The notes beneath the pieces are model-generated. The model worked only from the letters and a program-made list of their open reading frames with translations, was not told where the DNA came from and did not search any database. Below, piece by piece: positions 23,830-32,121 of a DNA stretch of 64,000 nt. The stretch comes from DSCS01 sp035391585. GTDB lineage: Bacteria; Macinerneyibacteriota; Macinerneyibacteria; Macinerneyibacteriales; DSCS01. The DNA is taken from positions 13,836 to 77,835 of the forward strand of contig CAZNOX010000008.1 in assembly GCA_964574875.1 (NCBI GenBank), in the 5' to 3' direction. How positions within the stretch are numbered: the first letter of the stretch is position 1; the number at the start of each line of letters is the position of its first letter. Made by a program: the position numbers and the translations under genes.

Positions 23830-25254
23830 TCAGAGACGGACCTCTTTCCACCGTCCCCTCTTGTAGAGGATGAAGGCCCACAGGGCCGCGAGAAAATTAC
23901 TGATGATCATGGACCACCAGAGAGCATCATACGGGTGTCCCGCCAGGGGGCGGGCCGCAAAGTCAAGAAATGCCGCGACCCAGCCTGTCTCCGCGCCGCT
24001 GATCCTCCCCGAAAGAAGATAGACAAAGGGGATCCGGAAGAGCCAGAGCCGGGAGACATTGAAGAGAAAGACCGCCCCTGTCTTTCCAGCGCCGTTGAAC
24101 AGCCCGATGAACATAAAGACTGCACCGAAAATAAACGAGGCGACAGACGTGATCTTGAACATTCTCACTCCGATGTCCACCACGGCGGGGTCGTTGATAA
24201 AAAAGCGGGTGAGAGACGCTCCGAAATTGAAGATGATCAGCGCTCCTGCTCCCATGATCCCCATGACCAGAGCCGTGGCCCGGTGAAAGCTCTTCACGGC
24301 TCTTTTCAGGTTTCCCGCTCCCAGGTTCTGGCCCACCATGGCTGTAAGAGCATTGCTGATCCCCATGGCCGGCATCATGAAAAAGCCGGTCATCCGGTTG
24401 CCGATGGAGTGGATGCTGATGACCGCCGTCCCGAAGGAGTTGACAAAACCCTGCAGAAAGAGAAACCCGAAACTGGTCATGGACTGGGCCAGAGAAGCGG
24501 GAATGCTGATTTTCAGGATCTGGCCCATGAGCCCCTTTTCAGGCCTCATCTCCTGCCGGCGGGGAAGATGGCGCCTGTGAATCCGCACCATATAGAAGAG
24601 GGCCATGAGGGCACCGGCGAAACGGGCCAGGAAAGTCGCATAAGCCGCCCCCAGAGTCCCCCCTGCCGGAAAAAAGCCCCATCCGAAGATAAAGAGAGGG
24701 TCGATGATCACATTGATCACCACAGAGACGATCTGGACTTTCATGGGGTGGATGGTGTCCCCCAGGCCGTGGGCGATACTCTGAAAGAAGACCACAAGGT
24801 ACATGAAGGGTATTCCCATGAGGATGACACTCATGTACTGTCTGGCCAGCCCCATGATCTCCGGTGGCGTGGAGAGGATCCTGAGAATATCATCCAGGAA
24901 AAACGTTCCCATGAGGATGAACAGAAGAGAGAAAAAGCCCACGATCCAGACGAGATGAGCCACCACACGCCGGATCCGGGGAGTCTCACCCGCCCCCTTG
25001 AACCGGGCGATAAGAGCGGTCCCGGCCACGGCGAACCCGATGCCGAAAGACGCGAAGAAAAAGATCAAAGGAAAGGTCATTCCCACAACGGCCACGGCAT
25101 CCCGGGCAGACTCGCCCAGTTTTCCCAGCCAGAACATGTCGGTGAGGTTATAGAGGGTCTGCATGAAATTGGACAGCATAATGGGGAGGGCCAGGGAGAT
25201 GAGTGTCTTGAGGATGGGCCCCTTTGTCAGGTCCGTTTCATGCCGTTTTTCCAT
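23830..25254 (-). CDS. MATE-family efflux transporter
   Basis: 474 residues and twelve membrane spans in two homologous halves, with typical MATE openings (LALPIMLSNFMQTLYNLTDMFWLGKLG). It exports cationic drugs or metabolites using a sodium or proton gradient; the substrate is unknown. ATG 25254 has GGGGAG 8 nt upstream. A GTG nine bases earlier (25263) is also possible and coincides with the predicted transcription start. Divergent from the GGDEF gene. Confidence 0.93.
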   Translation of the reverse strand: MEKRHETDLTKGPILKTLISLALPIMLSNFMQTLYNLTDMFWLGKLGESARDAVAVVGMTFPLIFFFASFGIGFAVAGTALIARFKGAGETPRIRRVVAHLVWIVGFFSLLFILMGTFFLDDILRILSTPPEIMGLARQYMSVILMGIPFMYLVVFFQSIAHGLGDTIHPMKVQIVSVVINVIIDPLFIFGWGFFPAGGTLGAAYATFLARFAGALMALFYMVRIHRRHLPRRQEMRPEKGLMGQILKISIPASLAQSMTSFGFLFLQGFVNSFGTAVISIHSIGNRMTGFFMMPAMGISNALTAMVGQNLGAGNLKRAVKSFHRATALVMGIMGAGALIIFNFGASLTRFFINDPAVVDIGVRMFKITSVASFIFGAVFMFIGLFNGAGKTGAVFLFNVSRLWLFRIPFVYLLSGRISGAETGWVAAFLDFAARPLAGHPYDALWWSMIISNFLAALWAFILYKRGRWKEVRL

Positions 25255-25269
25255 TGTTTTCACTCCCCG

Positions 25270-25297
25270 AGTATACGGAAAGAAGACGCGGGGTCAA
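25270..25297 (-). promoter_or_regulatory. Promoter of the MATE gene
   Basis: Minus-strand TTGACC (25292-25297), 16-bp spacer, TATACT (25270-25275). The predicted +1 is about 25263, which leaves a leader of 9 nt or less. Confidence 0.65.
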
Positions 25298-25328
25298 TAT
25301 AAATTTAGGTTAACGAAATTTTTCTGAC

Positions 25329-25356
25329 TTGATATCACTCGCAAAGAGAGTAAAAT
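25329..25356 (+). promoter_or_regulatory. Promoter of the kinase-GGDEF gene
   Basis: TTGATA (25329-25334), 16-bp spacer, TAAAAT (25351-25356). The ATG at 25360 starts only 4 nt after the -10 and a second ATG is at 25366, so the transcript probably begins inside the first codons. Confidence 0.55.
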
Positions 25357-25359
25357 AGA

Positions 25360-28300
25360 ATGAGCATGAAGACCATCAATGACCGCTATGAGATCATCAA
25401 AGAGATCGGGGCCGGTGAGTACGGCCTGATCTATCAGGTCCGGGACAAAGAGGATAAAGCGGTTCCCGTCAAAGCCCTGAAACTTTTCGATTCGGACAAA
25501 CACGGGAAGAATCCTGTTCCGTTTTTTGAAGAGTACTGGTACACCCGTTCGGTGACTGTCACCTGTTCTGTGAAAGTCTTCGAGTTCAACCGTGTCTATG
25601 CCCTTGATGACGCTCCTTTTCACGGCGACTACTACTACTATACCATGGAGTTTGTCGACGGCCTGACACTGGCCGATTACCTTTTCATCGATAAAGAGGA
25701 GAAAAGAGAGATCCTTGAGCGCATCGCCACGAAGGTCCGCTGGATGCATGCCAACGGGTTCTGGCACGGGGACCTCTCTCCGGAGAATATCATCATCTCT
25801 TTTGATAAAGATATCGTCTTCATCGACTTTTTTCCCCACGGGCACATCCAGGAGGAAGAAAAGGACTTCAAAACGCTCATGGACGAGATGTTCGGCTTTT
25901 CTGTGGAAGAGTTCTGGAGTTCAGCGTCCACTCAGAAGACGGCCGTTGCACTCATGGGAAGCATCTCCCGGCGCCATGGCTTCTCCCCGGCTCTCATCGA
26001 GCCCGCTCTTGAAAGACTTCATCTCACCATCAGAAACATGAAAAACAAGGATATCCCCCTCACGCTCTACAACCTGGTCAATTTCACCGAAGACTATTTT
26101 TCCCTGGCCATGCACTCGGTCAAACCCCTTCTGGTCATGAACGGATTCATCACCAAAGAGATCCTCGTGAACGAAGACCCCTACTCTTTTATCAGGGAGC
26201 TCTATTTCGGGCTTCTTCATGATCCCCGGCTCAAAGAGATCTTCACGTCTGAAAAATCGTTGAAAGACAGCCTCAAAGGGCTCACGTATGAATCCTTTTC
26301 CAATATTCACAAGACCTATGCCCGCTTCCTCGTGGAAAGGATCCTTGAAGGATTGCACGCCTCGGGAAACACGGCCATCATCATCCGGAATATCCGGACA
26401 GCGGATCCTTACAGCAAAGAGATCATCCGGGACATCCTCCATGAGCACACGGGGAAAAACCTAATTCTCTTTATCAATGACAATATCGAGCGGGAGGCCT
26501 ATTGCCGGGCTGCAGGCCAGAACTGGCTTCTTGAAGAGGATTTTACCAACCCCACAGGCCCGGAATACCGTTCTTTCTACTGCGGCATTCTGGACTCCTT
26601 CCTGCTGAACCGCTTGACCGGACTCTCGTTTACGCACCTGTGTTCCATGGATCAGGTGGATCTCCTTGAAGCCATGCGGTTTCTCACCTATCTGGACCTC
26701 TCCCTCCCCTATTCACAGTTAAAAGACCTCATCGCCTCTTTCGACCCCCAGCGGGACAAGGCCCTCTTTTACGATTCTCTTCTGAGTGATACCGATCTGC
26801 GCCTCTTTCTCTATCAGATCTATTTTATGGACAATCCCTCGCGTATCTCATTTCTTTCGGAACTGGCGGGGTCGAAATTCCAGCGGCTTTTCCAGCAGCT
26901 CATCATCGAAAGTGTCCTTCTTCCGGGAGCTGAACAGACGGTCTACTTTGCCGACCCCGATCTCTTCACCCGCCTGGGACAGGAGATCCGCGCCCTCCCC
27001 GGTGAACAGCAGCGGAAACTGGCTGAAAAAGTCATGGCTCTGTATGAGCGCCACGAGGAGATGCTCTCTCCCCAGGAAAAGATCGTCCTGGTCATCACCT
27101 ACGACCGGGCAGGCTTTCCCGACAAAGCCATGGAATACCTGTTGCGTCACTTTTTTGTCCGGTCGGAAGCCTCGGAATCCCTGCTGAAAAGCAACCTTTA
27201 CTGGTATATCAAGATCCTTTATGAAGCCATGAAAAAGAATCGGGAGCGCTTTTCACCCCGGTCTCAGCAGATCCTTCATATCTCTTATCACGCCCTGGCT
27301 CCGGAAGCCACACCCGAGACCATCATCACAGCCCTCCAGAAACTGGACAAATCGGTCTCCCTGGATGCTGATATCCGCATGGTCCTCTACACGGATATGG
27401 CCCGCAGGCTCTATGTCCTCAGCCGGACGGAAAAGATGAAAAGTGTCATTACGACCATCAAAGAGCTCATCCCCCATGTCCCGTTTGACCTGGCTTATAC
27501 CGCTTACAGAGCCGAGATCCAGTACTACTATTCCATCAGGGACCTGGAGACCATGATCGGGCTCTGCCGCAGCCTCGCCCTCAAGGTGAAGGCCGCTCCT
27601 GAAGAAGCCGGTGAGAAGCGGGCCATGGACCTGATCAGTTACTACTCTCTCTATTACCGTCATCATGGGCAGATGAAAAAACACAAGACGCTTCTGGATA
27701 TTTTTCTCAAAAAGGCCAGACAGCTCAACGATCCCCGCCAACTCTATGTCGCCCACACCAATTACGGGATGCATTACTACCTTCTCGGGGACAGGGAGCA
27801 GAGCCATCACCATTTTCAGCTTGCCGCCCGGCAGGCTGAAGTCATGCAGGATTTCTACTATCTTATGCAGGCTTACAATAACCTGGCCGTCAACGAGCCC
27901 GATCCTGAGAAACTCGTTCAGGACCTCTACCAGGCTCTCAAGTATACGGAGTTTACCGAAGACAGTAAAAACAAGATTTTGATCCTCTATAACCTCATCG
28001 ATACCATCCCCCCTGCTGAGGGCTACAGCCTCTATGAAAAACATAAAGATTTCATCCTGGAGCAGAGCAGTGAGGATGCTTTTATCACCCTCTACCGCGG
28101 CCTGCTCTATTTCTCCCTGGTGGATGTCCTTTTTACCCTGGAGAAAAGGGATGAACTCATCGCTCTGAAGAGTTTTATCTCAACTGGGGAGATCACAAAC
28201 CCGTATGCCGATGATGCCCGGACTTTAAGAGAACTGCTGCTGAAAAAGATCACCATCGTCCTGGGCGGGAAGAGTGCAGGGATCATGAAGGATTTTCCCG

Positions 28301-29784
28301 ATCTTCTCAGGCATGCCAGCGGGGAGACCATCAACTCTTTTAAGAGTTTTCTCTTTGAGACAGCCGCCTGCACTCTTTCAAAACCTGAACTCCTCGCAGC
28401 AGCATCCGCCCTCATCGAGTGGCACAAACGCAATGAGATGGAGCAAAGCATCGGGGATATCATCGTCTGGCATCGCGTGGAAAGCGATTCCGCTCTGCAG
28501 AATGATCCTTTGAGATGTGCCCGTTATATCACTCTTTACTATCATAAATCACCCTATGCCTTCATCCGCTCTTCTGTCCGCCTCCATCTGGCTCTGGCGT
28601 TAAAGGGCCTTGATGACGCCTCCTACCTCTGTGAGCTGTCACGGACAGCGGGGATCCTCTCCCGCGACTGCTCTCCTTTTCATAAAAACAATCCCCTCAT
28701 CGAGCGTTTCCGCGAAGACTTTCCATCAGAATTCGAGACGCTTTTTGTCAAAGGGAAAAACCCGCTCATCCGTGTGCGCGATTTCTCACCGCTGATCACC
28801 GAGCTGAAGACCCTTGCCGATAAAAATCTGGATCAGACGGAGTTTTTCACGGCCCTGCTCCCCCTTCTCGTCCGTACCCTGCACTTTGACCGGGCCGTCT
28901 TTGTCAAAAATACCTTCGGCCGGCTTGAAGAGACCATCTCCTATGAGTCGAGGCCTCACTTTTTTTCTTTACAGTCCAGGCCCGCCTATGAGGAATATCT
29001 TGCCCGTCTGAAAGACACCCCTTTTTCAATGACAGTCAAATCCCATCCGGAGATCAAAAACATTCTCATCCTTCCCCTGATCAACAGGAAGATCTGGACC
29101 CGGGCCAGAGAAGACAACCGTTACAAACACTCCACATCTCTCACGCATGTGAACTACATCGAGGCCTTCATCTATCTGGATCAGAGTCACGAGGCCCGGG
29201 TGACCTATAATCAGGATGCCCTCAATATCCTCCTTCTCTTTCTCAATGAATACTGGCATAACCGCCTCTCAGAAGACAAGTATATGCGGGACACCCTCAC
29301 CGGCCTCTATTTCCGGGAAGTCTTTCTCCGAAAACTCAGCGATCTGATCTTCACGGGAGGTGAGCGGCAGACCCTTCCCATCTCGCTGCTCATGATCGAT
29401 GTCGATAATTACAAAGAGATCAATGATATTTTCGGACATCAGAGAGGAGATGCCGTCCTGCGTGATATTGCCCGCCTCCTGGAAAAGGCGATCCGCGGCT
29501 ATGACCTGGCGGGGCGCTACGGAGGAGATGAGTTCATCCTGGCGCTACCCAATACCTCTCCGGCCAGTGGCAGGCTCGTGGCCAACCGCATACGCAGCCG
29601 GATCGAAAAAGCTCAGATCATGGGGCTGATCAGGAAGATCACCATCAGCGTGGGCCTTTCCCACTATCCCACCGACTCCAGGCTTATGGAGGAGTTGATC
29701 CAAAAGGCGGACCACTGTCTTCTTCAGGCTAAAAAAATGGGAAAAAACACGGTGGTGACCACTCACAGTGCCCTGAGAAGCTGA
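25360..29784 (+). CDS. Kinase-like / degenerate STAND / TPR / GAF / GGDEF giant signalling protein
   Basis: 1474 residues. Residues 10-220 form a protein-kinase-like domain: glycine loop GAGEYG (17-22), K38, catalytic loop HGDLSPEN (D138, N143) and metal Asp D156 in FIDFF. The HRDLK lysine is replaced by Ser and DFG by DFF. The middle resembles a STAND NTPase with a Walker-B-like ADPYSKEIIRDIL segment but no P-loop. TPR-like helices follow to about 1100, then a GAF-like region, then a GGDEF domain with intact GGDEF (1388-1392) and an RGYD inhibitory site five residues before it. It should make cyclic di-GMP under product inhibition. No signal peptide or membrane span. The first ATG may be replaced by ATG 25366. 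Converges on the TPR protein at 29799. Confidence 0.85.
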   Translation: MSMKTINDRYEIIKEIGAGEYGLIYQVRDKEDKAVPVKALKLFDSDKHGKNPVPFFEEYWYTRSVTVTCSVKVFEFNRVYALDDAPFHGDYYYYTMEFVDGLTLADYLFIDKEEKREILERIATKVRWMHANGFWHGDLSPENIIISFDKDIVFIDFFPHGHIQEEEKDFKTLMDEMFGFSVEEFWSSASTQKTAVALMGSISRRHGFSPALIEPALERLHLTIRNMKNKDIPLTLYNLVNFTEDYFSLAMHSVKPLLVMNGFITKEILVNEDPYSFIRELYFGLLHDPRLKEIFTSEKSLKDSLKGLTYESFSNIHKTYARFLVERILEGLHASGNTAIIIRNIRTADPYSKEIIRDILHEHTGKNLILFINDNIEREAYCRAAGQNWLLEEDFTNPTGPEYRSFYCGILDSFLLNRLTGLSFTHLCSMDQVDLLEAMRFLTYLDLSLPYSQLKDLIASFDPQRDKALFYDSLLSDTDLRLFLYQIYFMDNPSRISFLSELAGSKFQRLFQQLIIESVLLPGAEQTVYFADPDLFTRLGQEIRALPGEQQRKLAEKVMALYERHEEMLSPQEKIVLVITYDRAGFPDKAMEYLLRHFFVRSEASESLLKSNLYWYIKILYEAMKKNRERFSPRSQQILHISYHALAPEATPETIITALQKLDKSVSLDADIRMVLYTDMARRLYVLSRTEKMKSVITTIKELIPHVPFDLAYTAYRAEIQYYYSIRDLETMIGLCRSLALKVKAAPEEAGEKRAMDLISYYSLYYRHHGQMKKHKTLLDIFLKKARQLNDPRQLYVAHTNYGMHYYLLGDREQSHHHFQLAARQAEVMQDFYYLMQAYNNLAVNEPDPEKLVQDLYQALKYTEFTEDSKNKILILYNLIDTIPPAEGYSLYEKHKDFILEQSSEDAFITLYRGLLYFSLVDVLFTLEKRDELIALKSFISTGEITNPYADDARTLRELLLKKITIVLGGKSAGIMKDFPDLLRHASGETINSFKSFLFETAACTLSKPELLAAASALIEWHKRNEMEQSIGDIIVWHRVESDSALQNDPLRCARYITLYYHKSPYAFIRSSVRLHLALALKGLDDASYLCELSRTAGILSRDCSPFHKNNPLIERFREDFPSEFETLFVKGKNPLIRVRDFSPLITELKTLADKNLDQTEFFTALLPLLVRTLHFDRAVFVKNTFGRLEETISYESRPHFFSLQSRPAYEEYLARLKDTPFSMTVKSHPEIKNILILPLINRKIWTRAREDNRYKHSTSLTHVNYIEAFIYLDQSHEARVTYNQDALNILLLFLNEYWHNRLSEDKYMRDTLTGLYFREVFLRKLSDLIFTGGERQTLPISLLMIDVDNYKEINDIFGHQRGDAVLRDIARLLEKAIRGYDLAGRYGGDEFILALPNTSPASGRLVANRIRSRIEKAQIMGLIRKITISVGLSHYPTDSRLMEELIQKADHCLLQAKKMGKNTVVTTHSALRS

Positions 29785-29798
29785 CCAGGGGCATTCTG

Positions 29799-32027
29799 TT
29801 ACGTCTGAGTCCTTTTTTCAAGAAGAGTGAGCCTGAAGGAGGCTTCAGGCGAAGATTGGGACTGATAATAATTCAAGAGCTCTTGGCGGGAGACGGTGGG
29901 GGCATCAAAGAGTTGATCCAGAAGAAACTGGTGTTCCCAGAAATCGTTCTCTTCCCGGCTCAATCCCTTCAGTGACTGAAGGATCTTTTCTCTCACACCT
30001 TTTTTCCCCTCACGGGCATCCATCTCTTTTTGTCGCAGGTCCAGCTGTTTCCAGAGCGTTTCAGGAAGCTTCTTTCTTTTATAAAGCGGTTCCAGCTCCC
30101 TGAAGGCCTCTCGGGCTTTCTCCACATCCCCTGTGAGAAGCCGGGCATCGATAAGGACAGGGATATCCCATTGCCACTCCTGGACTCCCATATCCTGCTC
30201 AGCCTTGATGGACCGGGTCAGGTAAAAATCTGCCCGCTCTCCGTTCCCCTTTAAATGGAGATAGACCCGGGCGAAGTTGGCCCGGCTCCGGGCAAGCAGC
30301 CTCTTTTCTCCCCAGTCCCCAAGCATCTTTTCTAAAGTGGCATAATAGAGCAGAGCGCTCTTGTCGTCTTTCATCTTGTAATAATTAAAAGCCATATAAT
30401 CCTGAGCGATATAGATCCCCCGGCGATAGCCGATCTCCTTGAAGATCCTCAGGGCCTTCTCATAACAGTCAAGAGACCGGTCCATGTCATCCTGATCGGC
30501 ATAGACGATCCCCAGATTTCCGTAGACATTGCCCACAACCATCTTGACATCAGCACGGAGCGCTCCGTAGAGGGCATCATTGAGAAAGTCCACGGCACGG
30601 GGATAATCTTTCGTATAGGTGAAAAAGAGGCCGATATTGGCGTTCATCATCACTTCTTTCAAAGGGAGACGCTGCTCTACAGCCATATCCCTGGCTTCCT
30701 TGAGAAAATCGTAGGCCTTCTCCCACTCGCTTTTGTTTTCACGGATGAACCCCAGAATATTCAGGGCTTCGATATCCCTGTCGGGGTTTCGGGGCAGGAG
30801 GGAGGCCCTGAGAAGTGTCTCTGCATAATGTTCGGCCTTGTCATAGTCGGAAGACATGTAGGCAAGATAGGTGAGAAGGCTCAGAATATCATAATATTCC
30901 CGGGTCCATTTGTTCTCCAGGGCCAGGGCTGCAAGATGTTCCAGCTCAGTGATGTCGGCGTCCCCTCCTCCTTTCACCGAAAAGAGGGCCTCATAGTAGC
31001 GAAGGTGGGTCTTTTCCCTCTCAGGCAGGGCCTCTTGTGAAAAAGAGCGGACGCTCTCTGCCCCTTTCTCCCACTCCTGAACGGCATCATAGAGGGGAAA
31101 GATCTCGTCCAGATAGAGGCGCAGGCGGAGAAGGCCCCGGGGATAGAGCCCGGCCAGGGTCTCGTTGATAAAGATCGCACCATTGATATTCATCGTCCCG
31201 GTGATTTTCTTTTTCATCTCTTCAAGATAGAGGATCTCATCCTCGGGCTCCATGGAGGGCTTTCCGAGCCTGTAGCGGTCCGTCCAGTCAAAATAGCCTT
31301 TTGTCTCTTCTCCGGCTGTATGGAGAAGCCGCAGGTGCTCCTCCCCTGTCACATCCTCTCCTCTCTCGAAAAAGAGGAGAAAGGGGCCGTATTTCAACCC
31401 GGCGGAAGCCTGGGAGGATGGCCCGAAGAGAGCTGCGGGGAGTGCCGTCCCGAAGAGATCGTATAAAAAAGAGCGATGAGACGAGATTTCAGGCGTCTTC
31501 ACTTCAGGCATATAGGACTGATACTCAAAAGAGGGCTGCCGGTGAGAGAAGATCACCGGTTTCAGGGGAAAGTCGGCAGCGAAGGCCGTGATAAAAAACC
31601 GTGAGAGAGGGTCGAGACGGTCCCAGTCGGGGATCACAAGAAAACGTTTTGTCTCAAAGGCCGGCCTGAGGTTGTCAAAGAGGAGGTCCCACCGGGCTTT
31701 TTTCAGGATTCCGGGGACGGTCACATAATAGTCGTCGTTGGGCGATTCGATCCCCAGCTGGGTCCGGCAGAAACGGATAAACTCTTCAGAACTTTTTCCC
31801 CCGGGGAATCGGTGTCCCCACTCCTCCAGGGTGATCCCTTCCTCATAAAGAATGGTGATGATCAGCCTCTTTATGGCCAGCAGCGGCCTGGGGTGCACCC
31901 CGTTTGACAAAAAGAGGACCTCGTCCTCATATTTTGAGGCCTCCTGGAGAAAAGCGCGGATCACTGAAGGATGAAGTGATTCGATAAAGACAGGCTTGGG
32001 ATCTTTAAAAAGGCGATCAATACTCAT
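29799..32027 (-). CDS. TPR protein with a degenerate STAND-type NTPase region
   Basis: 742 residues, cytoplasmic. The N-terminal 300 residues resemble STAND ATPases such as MalT: a hydrophobic strand where the P-loop would be (EVLFLSNGVHPRPLLAIKRL, lacking GxxxxGK) and a Walker-B-like FLVIPDWDRLDPLSRFF. From about 330 to 700 there are TPR repeats (for example YDKAEHYAETLL, VYGNLGIVYADQDDMDRSLDCYEKAL). There is no output domain, so it may be a scaffold or regulator for a partner, possibly the convergent GGDEF protein, which has the same decayed NTPase-TPR layout. No ribosome site precedes the ATG, and the -10 is 7 nt away. Confidence 0.75.
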   Translation of the reverse strand: MSIDRLFKDPKPVFIESLHPSVIRAFLQEASKYEDEVLFLSNGVHPRPLLAIKRLIITILYEEGITLEEWGHRFPGGKSSEEFIRFCRTQLGIESPNDDYYVTVPGILKKARWDLLFDNLRPAFETKRFLVIPDWDRLDPLSRFFITAFAADFPLKPVIFSHRQPSFEYQSYMPEVKTPEISSHRSFLYDLFGTALPAALFGPSSQASAGLKYGPFLLFFERGEDVTGEEHLRLLHTAGEETKGYFDWTDRYRLGKPSMEPEDEILYLEEMKKKITGTMNINGAIFINETLAGLYPRGLLRLRLYLDEIFPLYDAVQEWEKGAESVRSFSQEALPEREKTHLRYYEALFSVKGGGDADITELEHLAALALENKWTREYYDILSLLTYLAYMSSDYDKAEHYAETLLRASLLPRNPDRDIEALNILGFIRENKSEWEKAYDFLKEARDMAVEQRLPLKEVMMNANIGLFFTYTKDYPRAVDFLNDALYGALRADVKMVVGNVYGNLGIVYADQDDMDRSLDCYEKALRIFKEIGYRRGIYIAQDYMAFNYYKMKDDKSALLYYATLEKMLGDWGEKRLLARSRANFARVYLHLKGNGERADFYLTRSIKAEQDMGVQEWQWDIPVLIDARLLTGDVEKAREAFRELEPLYKRKKLPETLWKQLDLRQKEMDAREGKKGVREKILQSLKGLSREENDFWEHQFLLDQLFDAPTVSRQELLNYYQSQSSPEASFRLTLLEKRTQT

Positions 32028-32033
32028 ACTCTG

Positions 32034-32061
32034 ATATTATCACAAAATTTAAAATAATCAA
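32034..32061 (-). promoter_or_regulatory. Candidate promoter of the 742-residue TPR gene
   Basis: Minus-strand TTGATT (32056-32061), 16-bp spacer, TAATAT (32034-32039). A shifted GATAAT (32036-32041) is an alternative -10. Either puts +1 at or next to the ATG at 32027. Confidence 0.45.
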
Positions 32062-32121
32062 CATGATTTTCTCTGAAAGCCTGCGTCCTTCTGCGGCTGC
32101 ATACGCCCGTAGAAGAGGAAT

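Noticed and set aside
23935..25302. Long plus-strand open frame (about 455 codons) opposite the MATE gene
   Set aside because: Its product is a low-complexity string rich in H, D, E, G and P with no domain. It is the mirror of a GC-rich coding strand, and the minus-strand MATE protein is unambiguous.
25976..26520. Walker A P-loop in the kinase-GGDEF protein
   Set aside because: No GxxxxGK[ST] is present in the middle region; only a Walker-B-like segment can be seen.
29785..29798. Bidirectional terminator between the convergent GGDEF and TPR genes
   Set aside because: The gap is only 14 bp and shows no stem-loop; transcripts probably overlap at their 3' ends.
32040..32121. Terminator after the ABC exporter pair
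   Set aside because: An imperfect CTTCT/AGAAG stem can be drawn near 32090-32115, but it has mismatches and no T tract.
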